DNA from: a virus
IMG/VR virus record: IMGVR_UViG_3300042459_000243
Coordinates: 1-21,843 of that record
DNA length: 21,843 nucleotides
Reading direction: 5' to 3' (one strand)
The translations under genes and the position numbers were made by a program. The notes under the pieces were generated by a model. The model made no database searches. It was not told the origin of the DNA and worked only from the letters and a program-made list of their open reading frames with translations. Shown piece by piece: positions 15,313 to 21,660 of this stretch (position 1 is the first letter of the stretch; the number at the start of each line of letters is the position of its first letter).

Positions 15313-16887
15313 ATGATAATTAAAGAAGTTAAATTTAATGAAAACGCAAAAGAACCCTTAATTAAAGGGATATCTACCATTTGCGATGCTGTATCTTCAA
15401 CTATGGGATATAGAGGAAGAACAGTACTTATCGAGAGTCCTGGTGGACTTCCTATCGTAACAAAAGATGGCGTATCTGTGGCTGATTCTATTTTTTTAGA
15501 GGATGCAACAGAGAGTTTAGGCTGTGAGTTTGTAAAACAAGCTTGTAGAAAAACAGTTAACGAGGCTGGTGATGGAACAACAGGAACCGCTGTATTGACT
15601 AAGTCTATTATTGATAATAGTCAGAAATACTTAAGTAATGGTGAGTCTGCAATAGATTTAAAGAACGGAATTGAAGAGGGTGTTAAAGATGTTATTAAAT
15701 ATATCAAGGAAACATCTAAAGAGGTTGATGACTCTTACTTATTTGACGTAGCTAGAATATCTGCTAATAATGATTCAGAGCTTGGTGAAATTATCGCTAA
15801 TGCATTTATTTCAGCTGGTAAGAATGGAGTTGTATCGTATGAGCAGTCAGATAATTCTGATACATATGTTGATTTTATCGATGGTATGCCTGTAGCTAGA
15901 GGTTACGAGTTTGAAGGTTTTGTGAATAAACCAGAGAACAGAACTATCGAGTTCAATAATAATCCATTGATTCTATTGTCAAATAGAAGATTTCAAAACA
16001 TCAGAGAACTTTTACCTGTTGTTGAGTACTGCCACAAAGCCAATAAAGAGTTATTAATTATCTCTGAAATGGAGTTTGAGGTTATGAAGGTTTTATACGC
16101 AAACAAAAAGAATGGACTTAAGGTAGCTACAATTATCCCACCAAGTATTGGAGAGAAGAGAAGAGATTACTTAACAGATATTTCTTTAGCAACTGGTGGT
16201 TTAATTATTGACCTTGATACATCTACAAATATCGATGGGTATGATATGGATGAATTACTAGGCAAATGTAGTAGACTAGTAGTGACTAAAGAGGATACCG
16301 TTTTATTCTTTAACGAAAAGCCTAATGCGGAAAGGGTTCAATCAAAGATTGAAGAGTTAAACAAAGTAATCAAGAATTCAAACAACAATCTTGAGAAGGA
16401 ATATTTAAAAGACAGAATCTCTAAGCTTGCTTGTGGTGTTTCTGTGATTAAGGTCGGTGGAACAACAGAGGTAGAAACTAAAGAGAAGCTTGACCGTGTT
16501 GATGATGCAATTAACGCAGTTAAGAGTGCAATCTCTGAAGGTGTTGTTGTAGGAGGTGGTTTAGCACTATATAACGCCTCTCTAAAGCTTCAATCCACAT
16601 CAAAAGGATATAGATGTCTACTTGAGTCAATTAAGGCCCCTATGCGCACTATATTGAATAATGCAGGTGTATCTCTAAGCGATATTGAAGCAGACCTATT
16701 GGTTTCTGATTACAACTACGGATATGACGTTAAGGATTATGAAATCGCAGATATGTTTGAGAAGGGTATTATAGATCCATCAAAGGTTATTAGATTAGCC
16801 TTAGAAAATGCTGCAAGTGTAGCTACAACAGTTTTATTAACAAACACAACAATAACACATAAGAGAAGCAATGAAAGTAGTTCTTAG
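15313..16887 (+). CDS. groEL: Phage GroEL chaperonin
   Basis: The 524-residue chaperonin subunit should form a ring that folds proteins in the cytoplasm using ATP, with GroES as lid. Key residues align with E. coli numbering: TKDG with D52, AGDGTTGT with D87, and VDDA with D398, plus GVSVIKVGG and EGVVVGGGLAL in the equatorial ATP site. The apical domain keeps GYEFEGFVNKP in place of E. coli GYLSPYFINKP, so the substrate and GroES-binding face has changed. The C-terminus ends THKRSNESSS and lacks the Gly-Gly-Met tail usual inside the bacterial cavity. The ATG at 15313 fits the promoter at 15283-15290; an in-frame TTG at 15256 lies upstream of that promoter and is rejected. It is transcribed against all its neighbours and overlaps groES by 17 bases. 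It looks catalytically intact. Confidence 0.96.
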   Translation: MIIKEVKFNENAKEPLIKGISTICDAVSSTMGYRGRTVLIESPGGLPIVTKDGVSVADSIFLEDATESLGCEFVKQACRKTVNEAGDGTTGTAVLTKSIIDNSQKYLSNGESAIDLKNGIEEGVKDVIKYIKETSKEVDDSYLFDVARISANNDSELGEIIANAFISAGKNGVVSYEQSDNSDTYVDFIDGMPVARGYEFEGFVNKPENRTIEFNNNPLILLSNRRFQNIRELLPVVEYCHKANKELLIISEMEFEVMKVLYANKKNGLKVATIIPPSIGEKRRDYLTDISLATGGLIIDLDTSTNIDGYDMDELLGKCSRLVVTKEDTVLFFNEKPNAERVQSKIEELNKVIKNSNNNLEKEYLKDRISKLACGVSVIKVGGTTEVETKEKLDRVDDAINAVKSAISEGVVVGGGLALYNASLKLQSTSKGYRCLLESIKAPMRTILNNAGVSLSDIEADLLVSDYNYGYDVKDYEIADMFEKGIIDPSKVIRLALENAASVATTVLLTNTTITHKRSNESSS

Positions 16888-17122
16888 TAACATTTTAGTT
16901 AAGGAGATAAAGGAAGACGTAAAGAGTAGTAGCGGCCTTTATCTTGGAGATGGTCAAGATATTAAATTCCACAAAGGTGAAGTTATCGCAATTGGAGAGA
17001 ATATTGATAAAGTTGGTATAGGAGACATTGTTTGGTTTGACAGACACCGAACATACCCGATTAACTACGAGGGAATCGAATACATAGTTATGGGATACGA
17101 AAATGTAGTAATTGTAGAGTAA
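16871..17122 (+). CDS. groES: Phage GroES co-chaperonin, shortened
   Basis: The 83-residue lid protein should cap GroEL during folding. The start LSNILVKEIKEDVKSSSG leads into a mobile loop with GLYLGDGQDI, where LYL stands for the IVL that docks on GroEL. KGEVIAIG follows, then VGIGDIVWFDRH and the closing YENVVIVE. E. coli GroES has 97 residues; the shortage lies between GEVIAIG and GIGD, where only about six residues replace the roof hairpin. T4 gp31 also lacks this roof, giving a taller, open dome. The gene overlaps the end of groEL by 17 bases, so translation is probably coupled. The order groEL-groES is the reverse of the usual bacterial operon. Confidence 0.93.
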   Translation: MKVVLSNILVKEIKEDVKSSSGLYLGDGQDIKFHKGEVIAIGENIDKVGIGDIVWFDRHRTYPINYEGIEYIVMGYENVVIVE

Positions 17123-17157
17123 AAAAAATAGAGAGGGTTTAAATTCCCTCTCTTTTT
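17121..17157. terminator. Two-way rho-independent terminator between convergent genes
   Basis: GAGAGGG (17131-17137) pairs with CCCTCTC (17146-17152) around an 8-base loop. Five Ts follow on the plus strand (17153-17157), and eight Ts follow the hairpin on the minus strand (opposite the A-run 17121-17128), so it can stop transcription both ways. The leftward gene's stop codon (17139-17141) lies in the loop. Confidence 0.88.
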
Positions 17158-17831
17158 ATTTCATCCTCTAGGTATATTCCAGTACCACCATTTATTATTT
17201 CATTCCTCCTCTTGTTATATTCAACCATCAATCTAGCTATCCTCTTATCTTTATAGCTAGTCTCATAAGAGTTAAAGAATTTATTGCTTGATGAGTACTC
17301 GCTCATTTCTTCTTGAAGTGTTAGTTTTTTATAAATACTAGCCATCCTTCTGTTTGCCTTCATACTTAATCTGTACAATCTATTCCCAGCAACTTTAATT
17401 GATGAATTGCCTGGCATCTCATCCACAAGCTCCATATCTATAAATCGCTTTATTGATTTATTCTTATGAAGCATTGCGGTATTATATATGTCAAACTCCT
17501 TCTTTGTGAATAAAGGTTCTGAGTAAAAATACATTAGCATTTCTATTTCATCTATAGTTAAATTGTATTGTACTGAAGCCCAACGCTTTACAATACCATA
17601 GAACTTCATAAAGTCAAATTCTCGATTTGCTGTTATGATTTTTACATTCTTTTTCTTGTATGTCTTCTTTACGGTTCTCTCACCTTTCCTCTTCATCGGC
17701 CTGTACTTCTTTGCTTTCTGTACAGTTCCATCAGATATTGGTTTTACTAAGAAGTCTTTGATTTCAGATAAAACCTTCTCTTCTTTTAGGACTTTTTTAT
17801 TCTCCTCTAGAAAGTCTTTAAAATCACTCAT
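17139..17831 (-). CDS. MarR-like winged-helix phage protein
   Basis: The protein has 230 residues. Residues 1-65 are highly charged with a Lys/Arg-rich stretch (KKYRPMKRKGERTVKKTYKK). Residues 80-170 look like a MarR-type winged helix: LTIDEIEMLMYFYSEPLFTK, an extended helix region, then VDEMPGNSSIKVAGN as wing and RLYRLSMKANRRMASIYKKL as closing helices. The C-terminus (175-230) is polar with KDKRIARLMVEYNKRRNE. I recall similar uncharacterised proteins in many marine phages. It may regulate transcription or be a DNA-associated protein of the replication or head region. It follows a small basic gene after three bases and ends inside the shared terminator facing groES. Confidence 0.68.
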   Translation of the reverse strand: MSDFKDFLEENKKVLKEEKVLSEIKDFLVKPISDGTVQKAKKYRPMKRKGERTVKKTYKKKNVKIITANREFDFMKFYGIVKRWASVQYNLTIDEIEMLMYFYSEPLFTKKEFDIYNTAMLHKNKSIKRFIDMELVDEMPGNSSIKVAGNRLYRLSMKANRRMASIYKKLTLQEEMSEYSSSNKFFNSYETSYKDKRIARLMVEYNKRRNEIINGGTGIYLEDEIKREGI

Positions 17832-17834
17832 ACA

Positions 17835-18104
17835 TTACTTCTTTTTACCTCTAGCTCTTTTATCTCCAGGAGAATCGCTTTTGCTTCCTCTATTTACAGA
17901 TGCCTTCTTCTTTACGATACCGCTTTTTGTATGGGCCATATCAAGTCCATCTCCGTTTCCGTATGTACCTCTTTCTCGATTAACTTTATTTAGTTCTACC
18001 CTCTTCTTAACCTCACCTGGTTTCTTGTTGTACTCTTTTTGGTAAGCATCCTTCTTGGCTTTTGCCTCTGGATTTTCTTTATAGTACTTAGCTGTTTTTT
18101 TCAT
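17835..18104 (-). CDS. Very basic small phage protein
   Basis: The product has 89 residues, over a third of them Lys or Arg. The start KTAKYYKENPEAKAKKDAYQ and the segment KKRVELNKVNRERGTYGNGD, then DMAHTKSG, SVNRGSKSDSPGDKRARGKK, match a short protein family I recall from many aquatic phages. The D-x-x-H plus NR pattern is faintly HNH-like, but a complete HNH site is not visible, so I call no nuclease. It could bind DNA or RNA. It overlaps the preceding acidic-protein gene by 17 bases and is followed after three bases by the MarR-like gene. Confidence 0.7.
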   Translation of the reverse strand: MKKTAKYYKENPEAKAKKDAYQKEYNKKPGEVKKRVELNKVNRERGTYGNGDGLDMAHTKSGIVKKKASVNRGSKSDSPGDKRARGKKK

Positions 18105-18483
18105 ATTTCTTCATTTCGTTTAATAATTCGTATCTCTCTCTTCTAAGTAACTCAAACTCAACGTATTCCATAGCATCATCAATTCTACCATCAAGAATTA
18201 AATCCTCTATGGCTTCAGAAAAGTATATAGCCTTGCAATTATCTGATGCAAAACCATCCTCGTCAACAATCAAGTCGTCTTCTTGATCGCAAACTATTGA
18301 TGCGATAACTGAAATTGGTATTATACCAGAGAAGAAGTCGTCTTTATCAATTAGTCTTGCGTCTTCAAATTGTTCGTATATCATATCTGACATACCCTTG
18401 TGGTCTTGATTCTCTAACATCAAGTCTACTCTATCGAATAATTCTACATTTAATTGATTAAAGACTGTGCTATTGCTTTCCAT
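18088..18483 (-). CDS. Hypothetical acidic protein
   Basis: The product has 131 residues, unrecognised, and strongly acidic (for example DQEDDLIVDEDG and ELFDRVDLMLENQD). It seems mostly helical, with a hydrophobic stretch at about residues 50-65 (FFSGIIPISVIASIV) that is too short and too acidic in surroundings for a confident membrane span. It overlaps the HAD-type gene upstream by 34 bases and the basic-protein gene downstream by 17 bases. The acidic and basic partners being adjacent could mean they bind each other, but this is only a suggestion. Confidence 0.65.
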   Translation of the reverse strand: MESNSTVFNQLNVELFDRVDLMLENQDHKGMSDMIYEQFEDARLIDKDDFFSGIIPISVIASIVCDQEDDLIVDEDGFASDNCKAIYFSEAIEDLILDGRIDDAMEYVEFELLRRERYELLNEMKKYEKNS

Positions 18484-18803
18484 TGGTTATCTGTTACGTT
18501 AATTACTTCTGTATATGTACTTCTACTTATTTCTCTTAGTTCTGTTTCGTCATTATCAAAGTGTATATCTACATCTTCCATATAGTGCATCTTCTTATCT
18601 CCATCTGTGTAAACAATTTTGTTTATACCAACCTTTTCTGTTACTTTTACTAAGTCTTGATTAAGATACTTTGAATGCCTTGTTGTTACCACAATTACAT
18701 TATATCCTGCTTTTATAAGTTCTATTGCAAGTTCTTGTACTGATGGAAGCGACAATGTTCCATCAAAGTCAAATGATATTGTTATTTCTTTATTTTCTAT
18801 CAT
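18450..18803 (-). CDS. Small HAD-superfamily phosphatase-like protein
   Basis: The product has 117 residues. Motif I is ITISFDFDGTLS with nucleophile D12 and D14. Motif II is VIVVTTRHS (T40 or T41). K70 or K71 may serve as motif III, and DIHFDNDE (D83, D85) is motif IV, binding magnesium with D12. The catalytic set therefore looks complete in a compact protein with almost no cap domain. Small HADs of this kind in phages act on nucleotides or polynucleotide ends, but the substrate cannot be read here. It lies four bases after the preceding hypothetical gene and overlaps the following acidic-protein gene. Confidence 0.82.
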   Translation of the reverse strand: MIENKEITISFDFDGTLSLPSVQELAIELIKAGYNVIVVTTRHSKYLNQDLVKVTEKVGINKIVYTDGDKKMHYMEDVDIHFDNDETELREISRSTYTEVINVTDNQWKAIAQSLIN

Positions 18804-18807
18804 AATA

Positions 18808-19134
18808 TTAGTTTACGTCGTTAAAGTACATTTCGTCATCATTCTCTTCATATACAAACGACCACTTAACATAGTTGTAGAATTTAAGATTGAACAATAG
18901 ATTCATTCTATTTAAAACAACATATTCATCAATGTTTATTATATTCTTATCTATCTTACCAAACATATCATAAACATCGTCTCCGATTAATACAACTATA
19001 TCTGGCATAGATTCATCTATTTCATCTTTTATTAATATTTCTCCTTTGAATTTATTTGCAAGTATTAGTGAAAACAAAAAAACATTGGGTCTATTAATTT
19101 CTGATACAAAACCATTTATAAATTTCTCGATCAT
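18808..19134 (-). CDS. Hypothetical protein, first gene of the HAD operon
   Basis: The product has 108 residues and no recognised family. The N-terminal half is hydrophobic and mixed (FINGFVSEINRPNVFLFSLI), the centre has MPDIVVLIGDDVYDMFGKI, and the C-terminus is acidic and aromatic (WSFVYEENDDEMYF). VVLIGDD resembles a strand leading to an acidic loop in alpha/beta folds, but this is not diagnostic. It starts 16 bases after a TACATTTG element that follows a terminator, so it opens a new transcription unit running to the MarR-like gene. Confidence 0.65.
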   Translation of the reverse strand: MIEKFINGFVSEINRPNVFLFSLILANKFKGEILIKDEIDESMPDIVVLIGDDVYDMFGKIDKNIINIDEYVVLNRMNLLFNLKFYNYVKWSFVYEENDDEMYFNDVN

Positions 19135-19149
19135 AATTAAATCTTTTTA

Positions 19150-19157
19150 CAAATGTA
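19150..19157 (-). promoter_or_regulatory. Promoter -7 element TACATTTG
   Basis: The minus-strand TACATTTG matches TANNTTTG, lies immediately after the terminator U-tract and 15 bases before the ATG at 19134. No -33 box is clear because the hairpin occupies that region. Spacing to the gene implies a very short leader. Confidence 0.45.
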
Positions 19158-19158
19158 T

Positions 19159-19187
19159 AAAAAAAGACCACACTATAAAATGTGGTC
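19159..19187 (-). terminator. Rho-independent terminator after the modular protein cluster
   Basis: On the minus strand GACCACA (19187-19181) pairs with TGTGGTC (19172-19166) around an 8-base loop, followed by seven Ts. It ends the transcript of the three small modular proteins at 20333-19219. Confidence 0.9.
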
Positions 19188-19218
19188 TAATTTAAAAGAT
19201 CTTTTCTTTATTCTATCA

Positions 19219-19509
19219 TTAAGATACCGCAGTAACCGCTTGACTGATCCAAGTGTTTGAACTTGTTTTTGTGTAAACTAATCCACCACCTGAAATACTT
19301 CTACATACAATTCTTGCTCCGATAGGATTTGCAGCATAAGTTGAGTTCAATGTAGCTAAAGATAAAGCAGAAGTAGTAGTGTTAACTACCAATCCTGATA
19401 ATTCATTCAAAGAGTAGTACTCAGTTTTTGCATTGTTAACTGAATCCTTTCTTTCTGTTACATCTAGTAACGCTGAATCTACGCTTAAAAATTTAATTGT
19501 GTTTGACAT
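19219..19509 (-). CDS. Small modular virion-type protein C
   Basis: The product has 96 residues. Its N-terminal half (IKFLSVDSALLDVTERKDS, then KTEYYSLNEL) parallels that of the gene at 19543-19989 (KFLGVNPALTNLTEKKG, KTEYFSIEDI). Its C-terminal half (LSLATLNSTYAANPIGARIV, then LVYTKTSSNTW) parallels that of the gene at 20013-20333 (LTLSQLNSLYAAYPVGTQII, FVYTKINTSSW). It thus looks like a recombinant of its two upstream neighbours. Composition and context suggest a small structural or decoration protein, but no experimental family is known to me. Confidence 0.75.
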   Translation of the reverse strand: MSNTIKFLSVDSALLDVTERKDSVNNAKTEYYSLNELSGLVVNTTTSALSLATLNSTYAANPIGARIVCRSISGGGLVYTKTSSNTWISQAVTAVS

Positions 19510-19542
19510 AATTTCTTTTTTTTATTTATTATATTTCTTTTT

Positions 19543-19989
19543 TTAGAATAACTCTATTTTTATTGTTGCACCAACTAATAAATCGTCAGATGGAGTACCG
19601 TCAATAGTTAATACACTTATTTTATCGAATACAGAGTCAAAACTTGCAAATGTATAAGATGTAAACAAACCATTGTTTATTGTTACGTGAATCTTTCCTT
19701 CTGTATAATCTTCTGGTATAGCCATAGAATATGCACCAGCATCATCTCTTTGAAAGTATGGAGCTGTAAATCCAGCTGTATTTTTATATACAGTAGTTAC
19801 AGGATTTGATGTTCCAGTTTGAGATAAAGATGCTACAAATACTAAATCACTTCCTCCTGCTGCATCTTGAATATCTTCAATAGAAAAGTATTCTGTCTTA
19901 CTATCTAATCTTGCCCCTTTTTTTTCTGTTAAATTAGTAAGAGCTGGATTTACTCCTAAAAATTTTGTTCCACTTGGAATTGTTGCCAT
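19543..19989 (-). CDS. Small modular virion-type protein B
   Basis: The product has 148 residues. The N-terminal 45 residues carry the KFLGVNPALTNLTEKKG and KTEYFSIEDI module shared with the following gene. The remaining 100 residues are a different domain (VFVASLSQTGTSNPVTTVYK, then TEGKIHVTINNGLFTSYTF, ending LLVGATIKIELF), beta-rich and of a type I recall in Bacteroidota phage and prophage virion proteins. The position between two relatives suggests these genes arose by duplication and domain swapping. Decoration or fibre-adaptor function is inferred. Confidence 0.75.
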   Translation of the reverse strand: MATIPSGTKFLGVNPALTNLTEKKGARLDSKTEYFSIEDIQDAAGGSDLVFVASLSQTGTSNPVTTVYKNTAGFTAPYFQRDDAGAYSMAIPEDYTEGKIHVTINNGLFTSYTFASFDSVFDKISVLTIDGTPSDDLLVGATIKIELF

Positions 19990-20012
19990 AATTTTATTTT
20001 TTATTTATTTTT

Positions 20013-20333
20013 TTATACCACTAATGGTCTTGTATCGTAAGTCCAAGACGATGTATTAATCTTAGTGTAAACAAACCTTTGTCCAACAACAGTTGTGATG
20101 TCTGGGCAGATTATCTGCGTCCCAACTGGGTATGCAGCGTAAAGCGAGTTTAACTGAGAAAGCGTTAATTCTGATGTTGTTCTATTTAACACTATTATAC
20201 TATTAATGAAGTGTGTTTTTAAATCACCTACTTTATAGTTCTCTGTAGCGTTTGAACCTCCTTTATCCGTACCGATAATTAAATCTATATCTTCAATTAC
20301 AGAATCGTTCTGATAGTTTTCTATTCTAGCCAT
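20013..20333 (-). CDS. Small modular virion-type protein A
   Basis: The product has 106 residues. Its N-terminus (MARIENYQNDSVIEDIDLII, then GTDKGG, TENYKVGDLKTHF) matches the N-terminus of the adaptor at 13282-14001 (MARIxxY, D-x-x-I-G-x-D, TxNxxxxxL). Its C-terminus (LTLSQLNSLYAAYPVGTQII, FVYTKINTSSWTYD) matches that of the gene at 19219-19509. It is the first gene after a TATCTTTG promoter and leads a three-gene unit. A virion role is inferred from the shared module. Confidence 0.75.
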   Translation of the reverse strand: MARIENYQNDSVIEDIDLIIGTDKGGSNATENYKVGDLKTHFINSIIVLNRTTSELTLSQLNSLYAAYPVGTQIICPDITTVVGQRFVYTKINTSSWTYDTRPLVV

Positions 20334-20357
20334 AGTTTATGTTTTGTTTTGAATGTG

Positions 20358-20365
20358 CAAAGATA
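20358..20365 (-). promoter_or_regulatory. Promoter -7 element TATCTTTG
   Basis: The minus-strand TATCTTTGCA lies 25 bases before the ATG at 20333 and matches TANNTTTG. Its surroundings share 16 bases with the leftward promoter at 15259-15266. A -33 TTTG is not seen. Confidence 0.6.
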
Positions 20366-20370
20366 CGAAA

Positions 20371-20583
20371 TTATGAAACGACCTTTATGAAGTTTCCATT
20401 TTTATCCTGAATCACATTTAACTCAAACTTCTTGTCTAAAGTATTTAATACTTCGTTGTCAAGATTGAATACCACTTGAAAAGTGTTGATGTCTGCTGTT
20501 CCTCCATTTTCCTTATAGTATCTATAAAACCAACCTAAATCGTACTGTCCAGAATTTCTCATTTTTATATATTCTTCTTTCAT
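20371..20583 (-). CDS. Hypothetical 70-residue protein
   Basis: The product has 70 residues, unrecognised: a helical, aromatic first half (YDLGWFYRYYKENGG) and a strand-like second half (FELNVIQDKNGNFIKVVS). No membrane segment or known motif is visible. It lies seven bases after the stop of the helix-turn-helix gene and so is likely in the same transcript. It could be an accessory to that regulator, but nothing in the sequence shows it. Confidence 0.65.
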   Translation of the reverse strand: MKEEYIKMRNSGQYDLGWFYRYYKENGGTADINTFQVVFNLDNEVLNTLDKKFELNVIQDKNGNFIKVVS

Positions 20584-20589
20584 ATAAAT

Positions 20590-21441
20590 TTATTTATTTA
20601 GTTTACTCCAATGCTTTGTTACTGTTGTTCTTGACACACCAGACTTCTCTGAAACCGAGTTTTTATTTATCCTCTCGTTATTTAACTTCATTTCATTTAT
20701 AATGCTTTGAAGTTCATTTATCTTCTCTTGCTTGTTTATCTCATTCTTATTTATCATAAGGTCGTATCCATCAAGTCTGATTATCTTTGATACATATTCC
20801 TCGTAATGTCTCTTAACGGTATTGAATGATATCTTCGTTCTATCAACTACCTCATTGATGTAGCATTTATCAAACGAACCCTTCTCCTCATTAATTATCT
20901 TTATGGTCTCTATTATCAAATCTCTCTTGCTCATACTATTTACTTTATTTAAAAATGTTAATGCCTCTTTTTGTTTCTTCTTTGATTTAAAATCTGACAG
21001 GTATTTATCCCTCTTAAGTCCAGACAATTTATTATACTCCTTACTCTCTTCTTCATTCATTATAAACAAATCATCTAGATTTGATTTCCACATTATCTTC
21101 TTACTATCGTATATCATATCCAACATACCTTGATTGAATTCCTCCTTGAAACAATTCTCAGCTATGGAGTATATATCATACTCAGATACGTATATCCCTT
21201 TAGTCATCTTCATCTTCTTAATCAATAATAATCCTTCATCAACTAATCCTCCAATTGTAATACCATCATTCAAGTACATTAACTTATAGAAGAATGATTC
21301 TACAGACCTTAACGCAGAACCTCTACTGTAGTTAATACCAACATACCTCGCATCCACACAAGTATATCCTTCTGGGTAATACCAAAAGAAGTTAGTCTCT
21401 ATTGGGTCTTTGGTCTTATTTATTATTCTGTAGTATATCAT
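20590..21441 (-). CDS. DNA-binding protein with two C-terminal helix-turn-helix segments
   Basis: The product has 283 residues. The N-terminal region (1-125) is unrecognised and rich in Tyr and Phe. A charged linker (125-170) includes KSKKKQKEAL. Two helix-turn-helix-like units follow: residues 193-217 (INEVVDRTKISFNTVKRHYE) and 258-282 (INKNSVSEKSGVSRTTVTKH), both with the TVKRH or TVTKH recognition-helix pattern and joined by a helical linker. It is likely a transcription regulator or a replication-associated DNA-binding protein. The start at 21441 is chosen because the TATATTTG element lies just upstream; an in-frame ATG at 21522 would precede the promoter. The leader is at most a few bases. 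It borders the non-coding, repeat-bearing right end, where it may bind. Confidence 0.72.
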   Translation of the reverse strand: MIYYRIINKTKDPIETNFFWYYPEGYTCVDARYVGINYSRGSALRSVESFFYKLMYLNDGITIGGLVDEGLLLIKKMKMTKGIYVSEYDIYSIAENCFKEEFNQGMLDMIYDSKKIMWKSNLDDLFIMNEEESKEYNKLSGLKRDKYLSDFKSKKKQKEALTFLNKVNSMSKRDLIIETIKIINEEKGSFDKCYINEVVDRTKISFNTVKRHYEEYVSKIIRLDGYDLMINKNEINKQEKINELQSIINEMKLNNERINKNSVSEKSGVSRTTVTKHWSKLNK

Positions 21442-21448
21442 ATCTATG

Positions 21449-21456
21449 CAAATATA
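21449..21456 (-). promoter_or_regulatory. Promoter -7 element TATATTTG, near-leaderless start
   Basis: The minus-strand TATATTTGCA ends eight bases before the ATG at 21441, so transcription would begin about at the start codon. A TTTTG sits about 15 bases upstream of the element, a candidate -33 box though spaced closer than usual. Confidence 0.5.
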
Positions 21457-21505
21457 TAAAAAATATGTATACAAAACTATTAATCTATATACATTATGTA
21501 AAAAG

Positions 21506-21561
21506 TGTACATACCTATTCAATCCATCCTTTTATATATACGGATGTTAATGGTGTGTACA
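21506..21561. promoter_or_regulatory. Pair of TGTACA palindromes, possible operators
   Basis: GTGTACA occurs at 21505-21511 and again at 21555-21561, start-to-start 50 bases apart, upstream of the helix-turn-helix gene. Paired short palindromes near a regulator promoter can be operators. A six-base palindrome occurs often by chance, so this is tentative. Confidence 0.3.
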
Positions 21562-21587
21562 GTTTTATATATCCACTTCAATCTTTA

Positions 21588-21606
21588 TATCTCTGTGTGA
21601 GAGATA
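21588..21606. other. Short hairpin in non-coding region
   Basis: TATCTCT (21588-21594) pairs with AGAGATA (21600-21606) around the loop GTGTG. It lacks a following T-run, so it is not a typical terminator. It may be an RNA or DNA structural element. Confidence 0.4.
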
Positions 21607-21622
21607 CACAAGATTTTCGTTC

Positions 21623-21660
21623 GATTTAGTTATGTTGTTGGGATTTAATTATGTTGTTGG
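21623..21660. repeat. Two tandem 19-base repeats
   Basis: GATTTAGTTATGTTGTTGG is followed directly by GATTTAATTATGTTGTTGG, differing at one base. A partial third copy is not convincing. Short tandem repeats in an intergenic region near a DnaA-box-like site could be iterons or protein-binding sites. Confidence 0.8.

Noticed and set aside
17835-18104. HNH endonuclease call for the basic protein
   Set aside because: Only a weak D-x-x-H and Asn-Arg resemblance is present; the full His-Asn-His set is not found.
21442-21522. ATG at 21522 giving a 27-residue longer helix-turn-helix protein
   Set aside because: The extension is a run of Tyr, Ile and Leu encoded by promoter-like AT-rich DNA and contains the -7 element itself.
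21402-21629. 75-codon plus-strand frame across the right-end region
   Set aside because: Its composition is that of AT-rich non-coding DNA, it overlaps the start and promoter of a better gene on the other strand, and it shows no domain.
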